The position numbers and the translations under genes were made by a program. Below the pieces are notes generated by a model, which had not been told where the DNA came from, did no database searches, and saw only the letters and a list, made by a program, of their open reading frames with translations. This document shows positions 37,501 to 49,556 of a stretch of DNA of 64,000 nucleotides, in pieces (the first letter of the stretch is position 1; the number at the start of each line of letters is the position of its first letter). The stretch covers positions 8,150,853 to 8,214,852 of the forward strand of contig JAQFVV010000021.1 in NCBI GenBank assembly GCA_028023455.1, read 5' to 3'. The stretch comes from Epiperipatus broadwayi (lineage: Eukaryota > Onychophora > Udeonychophora > Euonychophora > Peripatidae).

Positions 37501-39644
37501 ATTGTAATGATATATAAATATGTCGTTACATTAATTTAAAATAAAAACTTAAAAGTTCGCAAATAAAAGTAAAAAACTAAACGCTAAAATTAAAACATTG
37601 TTAAACGTGTATACATTCGCACAGATGTTAAACTTTAAAAATATTTTTTTTTTCCATAAACAAAAAAAAAGGTATTTGAATGTATTTTTTTTAAATAAAA
37701 AAATACAAGATTGAAATATAAAAATATTTTAATAAAAAAATAACGTAAGTTAAAATAAAAACAGGTATTAATTAATTCCTGTAATCTATAAAAGGAAATG
37801 ATTGTTTATTAATTATCTAAAAGCTGTTTAATTAAAAAGTCAGATGGAAAGTTAGATAAGAGAAGAAAGAGATTTTAGCTTGACAAATGGAAGCACTAAG
37901 CCTTGGCCCGGACCATAACGAAAAAACAGATTAGTGACGTTTTGTTCAGTGAATCCTTGTGGATAATATAAAAAGGAGAAATATTGAGTATTGGGCAGTT
38001 CCAGCTGTTTGTTTTGAGAGTGGTGATAGAGACGCAATATCACACACTCTCTCTCTATTTTAAAAAATGAACTGATTGTGATACCGAAAGGAACCAGCTA
38101 ATGCTGCCTCCGGAACATCTGACCGGGTTTCAAACAAGGACTCCGTGGAAAAACAAGAACCTGGACTCTTCTTCCGTAAGCTGTTAACAATGAACTTAAA
38201 AAAGTTTTTTAAATAATCAAGAACTTTCGTCAAGTTGAACAAATTAATAAACAAGCCGACTTATTTAAGATGGACTCTTATCTGACTTTTTGTAAGTTTA
38301 AATCAAATTAATAATGGTTAAATTTATATCTTTCCCGATTGTGAAAAGAATCATTTCCCTTTTAATATTTTTATGTGTAGTAATATTTTATTGGAGAAAT
38401 TATTAAATGCATTACATTTAAGTTGTCTATAGACGCTTGCATGGATTCGTTTGCGGTTAATTGGATTTTGGTTTTCATATTTGATCAAAATATATAGACA
38501 TTCGATAAATAATGATACCTTACGGTGAGTATCTAAAATGTATTTATTCGGATGTCTTTTAAGTTATTGGTGACAACGCAAGTATCTTATGGTGAATACT
38601 ATTGGGTTACTTATAAGTTTCCCTCTGCGATTGTCGGTATCAATAATTTTGTATTTTGATCGTTTATGTTTATTTTGAAATGTTTTTGACCGTGGAATCT
38701 GTGTAATCGATCTATACCCAACATTTTTAAATAAATCTGTGCGAACGTATATAAATGTTAAAATTAAGTCGGGCGCGAATGGCTATATAGTTTTGTAAAG
38801 TTGTATTAAGGGAGGGTAATCTTAGGTTATTTATTTCGTAGTTGAATTGGTTCAATGGATTCGATATATTTGTGTAATTAGTAAATGTAGTATGAGATCC
38901 GCTACGGGCAGGATTATAGATATACGCCACACACCCTCTGTTTGCCTATGGATGGGTTTGTAAGTTGGCAGAAGACCGCAGTCCATTCCTATGGAGTTTT
39001 TAGTTTATTGACCTACTTGCCCACAGATGTCACATTCCTGTTGGTGGAGAGTCAATGTCTTCTCTATTTCTACTTATTGTTCAGATGTACATTCCTGACA
39101 ATATAGTATTTTGTGTTGTCGTATCATGCTACATTGAATACATGAATGTATCAGATGGATTGGCGCCAGTTGATTGCGAAATTTGTTGCCTAAGGTTAAA
39201 TCAGGGAAGAATATTTTCCTTTCAAATGCAGACCTATGTAGTCCATTCATACTCGACCCCCTAAATAAAATATTAAACATTATAGCAAGCTATTTTAAAT
39301 GTAAAATTAAAAATTAAGATAAAAATCTAAATGTTAAACTTATTCCTCAAAATTTAAATATTATTTTATATGTGCGTAAATAAATATTTTTCTGTGTTAA
39401 TTTCTGGCAGTGGCTTTTATTATTTTTTTATATTTATATCTAAGGTTATATATTTTATTATCTCTGCATCTCCACTGAGCTAGTGACAATGGGCTAACGA
39501 TCTAAATATGTAAATAAAGTGGAATCCTAACAGCGCGTATCTGCCTACTTTATAAATTTTTCTAGGCTCAAATGCCTAGATGGCGCCCTTTGGTAGTGCG
39601 GTGTGGTGCGATGCGATCTCCCACTTCGTTTGGATCGTTATAAT
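37501..39644 (+). mobile_element. LTR-like interspersed repeat, copy 2 (blocks permuted)
   Basis: It starts TGTAATGATA (37503) and ends TCGTTATA (39642), with AT repeats on both sides. Its head matches the first head of copy 1 closely up to about 37940, including AAAAGTTCGCAAATAAAA and a TATAAAAAGG box at 37967. Unlike the other three copies, block X (about 38405-38750, containing TATAGACGCTTGCATGGATT) comes before block Y (about 38765-39060) and block Z (to about 39265). The tail again has CTTTATAAATTTTTCTAGG. The short frames inside are shadows. Confidence 0.65.
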
Positions 39645-39884
39645 ATATATATATGTATATTGTACCAGACCATTCTCCCTGTGGATTTCCTAATCATAAT
39701 CTTGCACTGAGCATGAAGTGAACAAGATTTAACAGGAAAAGAAATGGATACCAATTCAGCCGATTGACTGTACTCATGTATATTGGTACTTCCAGCTAAA
39801 GTGATAGAAAGAGTGGATTGACAGGACTCTTCCAGTTAAAAACACCCTTTAGTTGATATCTTATTTGAATGCCTGAGCATTTAG

Positions 39885-40098
39885 AACAATGGCAAGTACA
39901 CACTTTTGAAAAATCTATTTACAAAATAGACTTTTGCACGCCACTTCTAGAAAAGAATAAAAATGAATTTTCCCCCCTCCCAGAAGGATGTGCAATACCA
40001 TATGTCCAGCGAAGCATGACAATAAGATTCAACACCCCAATAGAGCGATATCCCTTTGAGGCTAGCTCAGTCACTCTACATCTAGGGTCTTCAAATGG
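39885..40098 (+). CDS. Candidate host gene exon 4 of 4
   Basis: 214 bases, GC-richer than the surroundings, open throughout. The acceptor is GAGCATTTAG (ends 39884) and the donor a strong GTAAGTT at 40099. Joined to exon 3 the split codon is G/AA. It encodes EQWQVHTFEKSIYKIDF, then a segment with FSPLPEGCAIPYVQRSMTIR and the end SSVTLHLGSSNG. Balanced composition and the strong donor make this the best single piece of host coding evidence in the window. The exon ends in phase 2; no continuing exon was identified before the next repeats. Family unknown. Confidence 0.5.
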
Positions 40099-40099
40099 G

Positions 40100-40308
40100 T
40101 AAGTTAAATGATTATTACAGGTACGTGGTTGATAAGGAAAGAATACATTTTTATCAATATAAATAATAATACGAAACTGAAACAAGTTTAATATTATGAT
40201 TAAATATTTATTTAATCCCAAATACCCACCACCGTTTTATACTAATGATGATATAATAAAAAGAATACTAAATAATTAATGATTACAAACCCATATATAT
40301 ATACAAAC

Positions 40309-40351
<43 letters not shown>

Positions 40352-41115
40352 ATGCTTTTAGATAGTTAAATATATAAATACAATTTAAATGATTACGAAA
40401 ATAGATAAACCCCTAAAGCTATTTACAATAAGATATTTCATAAAGAATAGAAGTGGTCTGAGCCCCCTTTACCCAGTAGAAATAAATTTTACTTTGTGTG
40501 ATTTGATATACAAATATGAGATTTTTGGTCATACAGGCATACGCTTTTACTGATGACTTTAAAACCTTTTTTTTTATATAGATAAATTCCTATATATGTA
40601 TATACGTGTGGCACAATTATACACTTATTACTATTTTAAATATAAAGTTATTAGAGGACTTGCTTACAGGGAATCTATAAAAGATCAATCCCTTCTTACA
40701 CGCATCATGAGGTGGAGCAGTGACAAAAAAAATAACTTAAAAAGGATATATGGTTAAATACATTTTTTTTAGATATTCAACATGAGATATCGTATTTACC
40801 GAATATTATAAGCGTATGTACGCATATATACACACATGTATGTTTATATATGACAAATTTCAGGAATAACAACAAGGGCAAAACAGCAACAACAAAAAAA
40901 AAGACTCTCATTGCAATTTTTGTTGAAAATACTAGAATTTTAAATAGAAAAATTTAAGTAAAAGCTTTATCATTTATGCCCATAATAACTGTAAATTCAA
41001 TATACATATGCGAGAGACTCTTTTTTAAATGATTAATAATAATAACAAAAAAATAATAATATATTTAATCGGAAATATCAAAGTTAATTATTTCAATATT
41101 AATAAAATATGTTAA
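40100..41115. other. Spacer with AT microsatellite
   Basis: AT repeat at about 40308-40349. The rest is AT-rich. No further exon of the putative gene could be supported. Confidence 0.4.
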
Positions 41116-41117
41116 AA

Positions 41118-41350
41118 TAAACTTATGTCTGCGTCTTCATTCTTCTCCTCTGGGCTCTGAGTGGGCTTCAAGTCAACTGGCTGTGTAGTGAGGATTTCAT
41201 CTATTTAGCAAGGCAGTGTTGGTCATCATCATGGGTGGCTGGAACTGGCGTGGTCACATCTTGGTGGCTTGGGACAGAGAAAGGGTGGTGTACTGGCTGG
41301 TTGTCTACCCCACGGTCATTTTACTGGACTACTTGGTAGATTGCTTCATA
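41118..41350. pseudogene. GC-richer island, possible decayed coding fragment
   Basis: About 230 bases near 50% GC in DNA that is otherwise about 30%. On the minus strand one frame reads RGKYEAIYQVVQ, a stop, then NQPVHHPFSVPSHQDVTTPV and on to THDDDQHC, a proline/threonine/histidine-rich composition resembling a retroelement polyprotein tail; another minus frame continues as DEILTTQPVDLKPTQSPEE. On the plus strand two frames are also open and hydrophobic. Direction and identity are unresolved; a broken retroelement end is my best guess. Confidence 0.3.
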
Positions 41351-41922
41351 TTTTCCTCTGTATGTATAAGATAAGAATTTTTATCAAATGTTCATTTGCT
41401 ATTTTGACTGGTTCATTAAATCTTTAAGAAATCATTAGTTCTTAAAAGAACTGTATAATGGATTTCTTAGAAAGTGTCAGCAGTAGTCTTGTTCATAAAT
41501 TAATCTCTAAGTAGCTGGTTGCTTGGAGAATTCTGGAGCCAAAGTAGTGAATGACTTGCCCAGAATGACTGCCAAAAAAAAAAGAATCCCACAGCACTAA
41601 CTAAAACCATCCCACTCATAAGAACAATACAGATAACCCTCTGAGAAGTATGAATCAGCCAATCCTTTCAATTTTGCTTATCATTTAGATTATAACATTT
41701 CTTACAATTTTTCCGATTAAATTTTACATTTTAGGATTTAATGTAATGACTTCCATCTTGAATAACCTAGACCACTTGCTTACAAAATCAATTCAAAAGA
41801 ATTTTTAAAAAGATAACAGTTAAATTATAGCCTTATCAAACATTTTGCTTTTGATCAGATTTTTGCAAAAGCAATTAACATTATTTGCTTATGGAATAAA
41901 ATTACAATCTTTAGAAAATTAC
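41351..41922. other. Spacer
   Basis: No recognised feature besides an A-run near 41575. Confidence 0.35.
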
Positions 41923-42202
41923 GATAGAATGACAGCCTGTTAAGCTAATTGCGCAGACGCTGTGAGAATGTTATCAATAAATGAATACCTTCGAACAACC
42001 ACATGATATAGTATTTATAGCTAATTGCGCAGACGCTGTGAGAATGTTATCAATAAATGAATACCTTCGAACAACCACATGATATAGTATTTATATAAGA
42101 GTATATAAATACTATATCATGTGGTTGTTCGAAGGTATTCATTTATTGATAACATTCTACAGCGTCTGCGCAATTAGCTTAACAGGCTGTCATTCTATCA
42201 TA
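41923..42202. repeat. Near-perfect fold-back with one arm duplicated
   Basis: A 76-base unit (CTAATTGCGCAGACGC ... CACATGATATAGTATTTAT) occurs twice in direct tandem (41943-42018, 42019-42094) and once inverted (42105-42179). The outer GATAGAATGACAGCCTGTTA is also mirrored at the right end. The two direct units look identical and the inverted one differs by about one base, so the structure is recent. Non-coding. Confidence 0.85.
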
Positions 42203-42699
42203 ATTATAATCGCACGCAAGACGTTATAAAATAAATGCTTAATCTTTAGAAAAGTAATTAAAAAAAATATACAAGTATGTTGAAAAATAAAAAAAAAAAC
42301 AAATACATACAATGACATATCATAAAAAATATACAAAAAGGAAAACAAAAAAAAAACACATGAGTTTATTATGCAATATTTTGTATGTCAATTTCGTATT
42401 ACTTTAAATTGGTGTGTGTGGGTATTTTAATGCTCAGACCAACTTCCATTATTAATATAGCACATTTATATATTTGTTGTGACTAATGTGTACAAATCTA
42501 TATATGTATCTGCTGTAATATTCTTTACAGCAGATTTTGTGCAAGGCCATTTGATAATGCCTGGCACAATACCCTCCTCTCCAATGAGACTTAAATGGAT
42601 ATGACTATTTAAAGTCTTAAGTTCTTATTTATACAGATATTATGAACTATACATGTGAGATGATTTCGGGGGCATCCGGGATGCTATGGTATGGGTTTT
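42203..42699. other. AT-rich spacer
   Basis: A-runs and a small AT-rich region; no gene or repeat family recognised. Confidence 0.35.
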
Positions 42700-44557
42700 A
42701 GAATAACCTTTACTTTGGATTTTAACTTGATTTTAGAATTTAAATTTACATTTTAATTTTTATAATATTATAAGTTTACATTTTAATTTTTTATAAGTTT
42801 GCACAGATGGGTTTATAAAATGTGTTTTTAATGTTGAGTATAGATTGGTTACATAGATTACACAGTCAAAAAACATTTCAAAATAAACATAAATGATCAA
42901 AATACAAAGTCATTGATACCGTCAATTGCATAGGGAAAACAAGAAACCCAATGGTGTTCATCATAAGACACCGCATTGACACCAATAACTTAAAAGACAT
43001 CTGACATAAATACATCTTAGATACTCAATGTAAGGTATCAGTATTTACCTAATGTCTATATATTTAGATCAAATATGAAAACCAAAAACATAATCAACCG
43101 GTAATGAACCCATGCAAGTGTCTATACCCAACTTAAATTTAATGCATCTTTATTTAGAGTGTCGAGTATGAATAGACTACATAGATTTGCATTTGAAAAG
43201 AAAATTTTCAATCCTTGTTTAACCTTAGGCCAAAGGTTCGCAGTCAAATGAAACTTCAATCCATCTGATATATCGATGTGTTCAATGTAATACGAATACG
43301 GAAGCACAATTAGGTTAAGAGAAGAAACTGCTTCACGTCAGATAGGAATATTACATCTATCTGACAATGAGAGCAATAAAAACTCCATAGGAAGGAACTG
43401 TGGTCTCCATCTTATAATTTCTCTCATAGGCAAAATGAGTGTGTATGGCATATAATAGCGATTCTGCCCATAGCGAATCTCATACTACATCTACTAATTA
43501 CACTAATATATCCAATTCATTGACCTAATTCAACTACAAAATGAATAACCTAAGATTACCCTCCCCTAATATAACTTTACAAATCTATATAGCCATTCCA
43601 TGCCCAACTTACATTTAACATTTATATAACAAGTTTAACGAAAAACAGAAATCATAATAAAACTTAAGAACAAATAAATAAATAAATGGAAATGATTTTA
43701 CAAAAGAAATACATTAAATTAAAATTACTTATTAGTAAATAAAGTTGGTCAGATAGGATTATATTGCAATTATTTTAAATACGGAAAGTTTTTAATTTAA
43801 TGTTCATTAATTATACAGTTCTTACAGTTTTAAACAGTTCATTTTTATCTGTTGCTTGCTGTTTGAATGGGAATTCTCATACCATCCTAAAGAGATTGGT
43901 TGAGTTAGCCATTGTTTTTTTATTTATCCAAAGAACTTTTGCTTTGGCTGGTCCTCAATGTAGAAATGATGTCATTTCTTTTTTTAACAAAACTGAAGGG
44001 ATTGAAGAGTGTGTCTTTTCAATCCCTTCTCCTTCAACTCCGCACTAACACATATAGTCACATCGTAATAACTAGCTAATAATTTCAAAACTTTTCCTTT
44101 TATATTACCTTTAGGATCCAATGGACATTACATCATCATTGATGATAATCCTTCCATTGAGGTCTGATTTCCCGATGGATTTCTCTCATTTGCTATTAGT
44201 TTCTATTGTTTTCCTATTTGACCGCTGCTTATACATTTAAATGCCCAAAGGCTAGTTCACTTTGACTAATTAAAATAATCATTTCCATTTCTGATTAATT
44301 AATGTGTTTTCCAAACTTAAAGATATTTTTGTCTCTAAATCTTTTTGTTGAAAGATTTAGTTTTTCTATTTTTAATAAAGTTTTATTTTAATAATATTTT
44401 TTTTATCTGTGCGATTATATATATATATATACGAGTTCAAGATGATTTTTTAATTTTCAATTTTTAATTCTTAAAAAAAAAAATTTTATTTGCGAACTTT
44501 TATTTTTTTCAGGTTTAATAATAAAAAAACAATGTAACATCGTCTGTGCCCATTACA
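42700..44557 (-). mobile_element. LTR-like interspersed repeat, copy 3
   Basis: A minus-strand copy. Its 5' end (right side) is TGTAATGGGC on the minus strand (ends 44557), followed by the second type of head (GATGTTACATTG, AAAGTTCGCAAATAAAA, TATAAAAGG box 44096-44104), then blocks Y, Z and X in the usual order. The 3' tail is missing: similarity stops abruptly at 42700, inside the segment that in copy 4 continues to the terminus. Short plus-strand frames such as 43800-44048 are shared with copy 4 and are by-products of repeat similarity. Confidence 0.62.
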
Positions 44558-45272
44558 TATCAGTAAACTTGCTCAAAAAAAAAATAAACAAAAAAAAATA
44601 TTTTAGTTAGCCTTAGTAATTACAGTACATGATTAACAAAATTTATAAAACATTCGGTTAGTATAAAGACTATATACAAAAAAAATGTTGACTATCATTT
44701 TCCTAAGGACCATTTACATCTATGCCTCCTCCCCCCAAGCATTCTATTTATTTTATACATTTTATATTTACACACGGCATGACAAGAAAATTTTATAAAT
44801 TATTTATTTAAGAAGGTTGCACTGAGATAAATATGTTTTAAGGAATAATGGGTTTAAACGTGTATATATGCAGCACAATTATAAATACCATCAACTTATT
44901 TATGACTGATTGAAATGCATAAATAGGGTTACTATGAAGTAAATTCCCAAACAGTACTCATCATAAGGTACTACCTTTACAATCATAAACTTACGTGGCT
45001 GTGCACGCTTATACATGTTAAAGCATAATATATCTTAACAAACAAAAAAAACATTAATTGCAACCTTTTGACTTTTTAACAAAATACAATTTAAAATTAT
45101 TAATACTTTCTCATGTTTAATATATGTGCAATTTCTTTCTGGCAGTGCTTTTATAAGATTTAAAATATCCGACTTTATGTAAACAGATAAACATATTTCA
45201 TTTTGAAAAAAGAAATTTACTCAGGGTGTACATGATTTTTATTAATACAACTGGCCTTACATTGGATGCCAG
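44558..45272. other. AT-rich spacer between two minus-strand LTR-like copies
   Basis: No coding, RNA or repeat features were recognised. Copies 3 and 4 are therefore two insertions (or an old tandem pair) with about 700 bases between them. Confidence 0.35.
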
Positions 45273-47010
45273 TTGTAATGATCTGGAGAAAGGTAGCTTA
45301 ATGTCATCTGCACTACAGGGTGCCATCTAGGCATTTGAACCTAGAAAAATTTATAAAGTAGGCAGATACGTAAGTCAAAAAAAAATTTTTTTTATATATT
45401 TTGATATTCGATCGTTAGCCCATTGTTACTAGCTCAATGGAACAGCAGAAATTTATATTTACAATAAATCCTTATCTAAGAATATATAAAAAAGAATAAA
45501 ATAAGCGACTGCCAGTAATTAACAAACAAACATTTATTTACGCACATATATAAAATTTAGAATTATTTTAGAATAACCTTTACTTTGGATTTTAACTTGA
45601 ATTTAGAATTTAAATTTACATTTTAATTTTTATAATATTATAAGTTTACATTTTAATTTTTTATAAGTTCGCACAGATGGATTTATAAAAGTTTGTTTTA
45701 AAATGTTTGAGTATAGATCGGTTATATAGATTTCACGGTTAAAAACATTGCAAAATAAACATAAATGATCAAAATTCAAAGTCATTGATACCGTCAATTG
45801 CATAGGGAGTACAAGAAACTCAATGGTGTTCATCATAAGACACCGCATTGACACCAATAACTTAAAAGACATCTGACATAAATACATCTTAGATACTCAC
45901 TGTAAGGTATCAGTATTTACCGAATGTCTATATATTTTGATCAAATATGAAAACCAAAAACATAATCAACCAGTAACGAACCCATGCAAGCGTCTATACC
46001 CAACTTAAATTTAATGCATCTTTATTTAGAGTGTCGAGTATGAATAGACTACATAGATTTGCATTTGAAAAGAAAATATTCAATCCTTGTTTAACCTTAG
46101 GCCAAAGGTTCGCAGTCAAACCAAACTTCAATCCATCTGATATATTGATGTGTTCAATGTAATACGAATACGGCAGCACAATTAGGTTAAGAGAAGAAAC
46201 TGCTTCTCGTCAGATAGGAATATTACATCTATCTGACAATGAGAGCAATAAAAAAAACTCCATAGGAAGGAACTGCGGTCTCCATCTTATAATTCCTCCC
46301 ATAGGCAAAATGAGTGTGTGCAGTGTATAATAGCGATTCTGCCCATAGCGAATCTCGTACTACATCTACTAATTACACCAATATATCCAATCCATTGACC
46401 TAATTCAACTATGAAATGAATAACCTAAGATTACCCTCCCCTAATATAACTTTATAAATCTATATAGCCATTCCACGCCTGACTTAAATTTAACATTTAT
46501 ATAACTAGTTTAATGAAAAACAGAAATCATAATAAAACTTAAAGAACAAATAAATAAATAAATGGAAATGATTTTACAAAAGAAATACATTAAATTAAAA
46601 TTACTTATTAGTAAATAAAGTTGGTCAGATAGGATTCTATTGAAATTATTTTAAATACAAAAAGGTTTTAATTTAATGTTTATTAATGCTTGCCATTTGA
46701 ACGTGAATTCTCATGCTGTCCTAAAGAGATTGGTTGAGTTAGCCATTGTTTTTTTATTTATCCAGAGGTCTTTTGTTTTGGCTGGTCCTCAATGTAGAAA
46801 ACAATGTAATTTCTTTTTTTTTAACAAAACTGAAGGGATTGAAGAGTGCGTCTTTTCAATCCCTTCTCCTTCAACTCCGCACTAACACATATAGTCACAT
46901 CGTAATAACTAACTAATAATTTCAAAACTTTTCCTTTTATATTACCTTTAGGATCCAATGGACATTACGTCATCGTTGATGATGATCCTTCCATTGAGGC
47001 TCATTACAAT
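45273..47010 (-). mobile_element. LTR-like interspersed repeat, copy 4 (short head)
   Basis: The left terminus TGTAATGATC (45274) and right terminus TCATTACA (ends 47008) make a TG...CA inverted repeat. On the minus strand the order is a 9-base end, an internal part of the second head type starting at CCTCAATGG, the TATAAAAGG box (46932-46940), Y, Z, X and the full tail. About 400 bases of head have been lost immediately behind the terminal bases. Blocks Y, Z and X closely match copy 3. Confidence 0.65.
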
Positions 47011-47417
47011 ATATATATTGAATTAAATATTTTCATGGATTATTATTATAATAATGAGTAGACATAAGGAGATTATATCCATTTAAACAGAAGTAATTTT
47101 TGTCTTTTGGTGTTACCAGGAAACTATCAATTCATACAAATGGACGATTATCCTGAGATTAAAAAATTTTTCTCTATTAACCTATAATAACTCTTTTGTT
47201 GTTGTTTTTACTGAAGTCAAAGGGGATCCTTTTTTTATTTCAAACTCAAGTTTTTAATTTAAATCTAGTAAGCTATTTTTATATGTGTGAGAATGTGAAA
47301 TCTCTATTCTAATAGGTTGCAATTATAAGATTTGCATATAATTAATCAGTATTATATAAATGAGTAACATGAATGGATAGTGTTTACCTGAAGATTTGCG
47401 ATGGTGGTGTTCTATTG
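47011..47417. other. AT-rich spacer
   Basis: No recognised feature. Confidence 0.35.
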
Positions 47418-47914
47418 AATTTTTATATTGGACTATTTCCATCATCTAATATGTGTACTGAATGTCTTTAGAAAAAATTAACTTTATTTAAATATTCCAA
47501 ATACATTCAACTATTAGTAATATTATGACAAACAGTTTAGTGTATGCACAACGTTTCAAGAGGTATTATTCTCCCACCTTCATCAGGTGTTGCTGGCCTG
47601 ACCAGTGACAATATTAACAGAGGATTTGAAGCTTGACTCTTATATGGCTCAGTTGGTTAGAGCATTATCTAAAATTCAATATCAAAAATCTAAGGGTCCA
47701 GGTTCGAATCCATGCTAGTACTGTCACTAGTCACACCAGCAATACCTGAAGAAGAGAGGAGAATGACATGTCTCAAAACATTGTGAGTATACTAACCTGT
47801 TTGGTGTGCTATTACTAACAGTTGTAGGTATTCAGAATATTTAAATAAAGTTACATTTTTCTAAAGACATTTAATACACTTATTAGATGATGGAAATAGT
47901 CCTATATAAAAATG
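47418..47914. repeat. Fold-back element with a tRNA-like centre
   Basis: The arms (about 47418-47615 and 47730-47914) are inverted copies sharing GGACTATTTCCATCATCTAA, an ACTTTATTTAAATATTC block and the TCTTTAGAAAAA block. Between them sits a tRNA-like unit. On the minus strand the left arm reads CCTGATGAAGGTG, a hairpin and GAAACGTTG; the right arm on the plus strand has CCTGAAGAAG, a hairpin and AAAAC, so the ribozyme-like module recurs here in looser form. Confidence 0.68.
47638..47719 (+). ncRNA. tRNA-like unit inside fold-back element
   Basis: TGGCTCAGTTGGTTAGAGC (47645-47663) forms a perfect D arm and A box (GCTC/GAGC), and GGTTCGAATCC (47701-47711) is an exact B box. The anticodon region is long, without a normal stem, and the T stem pairs only partly, so this is not a working tRNA. 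It could still be a pol III promoter. It may be a SINE head inserted in the loop or an original part of the element. Confidence 0.55.
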
Positions 47915-49049
47915 CACTACGAATGGATAGATTGAAATAAGTTGATTTTATCAAATATTGGCTTTGTTTTAATTCATTGGGTTGATTAATATTTATTATT
48001 TTATATATATTTATTGTAAACATCATTACTAATCCAATCAGTAAACAAACTTTTCAGGTTCACCTTATCAGTTGGATTTCTAAGAAAGTAGTCATCTAAT
48101 AATTTGCTTAATGAATAAACAACTAATTATATTGCAGGCTAATTATAATAGTTGAACACAATATATAAGACTTGGTTTTTCCAGAGGTATTTATACCATT
48201 TGCAATCAGTAGACAAAGTCATGTACAATCTGATTTGTCCTTACACTGCTCATATTCATTGGTGAAGATCGTAGAACAGAAAAAAGATATTAACGTACCA
48301 TAAATAATTGAATGACTTTATTTCTTGAGAATTCATAGGAAGTTTGAGTGCCAGAAATGGCAAAATGGGAATCAATCTGAGGTCTCATAAAGGACATAGT
48401 CTATACTTCTTAATTTGGTAAACGATTACACATGATGGCAAATACTATTTGTTATGATTACAGTTATATAAAACTTATACAGGATAATGCAGTACTTACA
48501 AGTATTGTGACTACTATAGATAGATAAACAATGAAGTGATAGTGGTATCTTATTACATTCAGCATCTTATCTCATTTTGAATATCCAAATAAAATAAACT
48601 ACTAACCGAGCTATATGGTAATTCACATGTATGTGTAATATTTTAATAAATAACCACCAAGCTCTTGGTGGTGATCAAACCAAGCACTATATTATTTAGA
48701 ATTATTTTGTTATATTGTACTCTTAGAGAACTAGTTACATTTCTAGATACATTGTCTAATCCTAAATCAATGGTAAGACTATGATCTACTAAAGACTATT
48801 TTCTATTCAGACGTAATTTTAGCAAGGTTCATGGGCTTCAGCATCTATGAAGAACTATGCTGTGGACATAACAAATTTTTGTTGTTATTGCTTCTGGATA
48901 TAGTTAGCATAATTAAATTATTAGGGGGAAACATAGACAAACATGTGAATAATAATAAAAAGAAAATAGACTGGGATAAGAAATTAACAAATATTTATTA
49001 ACACAAATAAAAAAAAAGAATCAATATATAAAATTACATTATAGTTATT
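47915..49049. other. AT-rich spacer
   Basis: No gene, RNA or repeat family recognised. Confidence 0.35.
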
Positions 49050-49556
49050 GTATATAGGCAAAACTCACCATACAGTAGTGCCACTCAGTGCAAGCCAAAG
49101 TAATCAGTGGATGCAAGAAAATCTGTGCATAAAATCCTTATCTCATGCCTACTCATCCAGTATGCCCAGACTAGTTCCTAACTTGTGGCATTCATTAGTG
49201 AGGAGCCTTGGATCTAATAGCACTGTACCTAGATCTTAAGATCTAATGCAACCCTCCAGCAACCATCTTAAGATCTAATGCAACCCTCCAGCAACCACCT
49301 TTTCCCTCTACTTAACTATAAAACTATGAGTCTGAAATTGAAAATATGATATTTTCAATTCAAGATCATTAGCTTATATGGTCATATAGGCCTAAACTCA
49401 GTTCAGTACCCATACATTTTGGTCTCTTTGCCTCTTTAATAACCGTAACCACCTTTATCCTATTAGGCATGATTGATATTAAATTACTAAACATCACATG
49501 ATCACCATTTCTTGAGCAAGCATAAGAAATAGTGATCATGTGATATTGTATATAAT
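49050..49556. repeat. Fold-back family 1, copy 6 (long interior)
   Basis: The left arm has AGGCAAAACTCACCATACAG and GTGCCACTCAGTGCAAGCC. The interior contains a 32-base direct duplication (ATCTTAAGATCTAATGCAAC ... CAGCAACC, 49231-49297) and the CTAAACTCAGTTCAGTACCC block. The right end has AAACATCACATGATCACC facing AAGAAATAGTGATCATGTGA, a small terminal palindrome. The hammerhead-like core is mutated (CTAATGA, GGAAC). Confidence 0.6.

Noticed and set aside
43800-44048. Short frame shared by two copies of the LTR-like repeat (also 46676-46885; similar end at 11585)
   Set aside because: It is antisense to the repeat, and its conservation is fully explained by repeat similarity; frame length and start are not kept between copies.
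47638-47719. Functional tRNA gene
   Set aside because: The anticodon stem is absent and the T stem pairs poorly; only the promoter boxes are intact.
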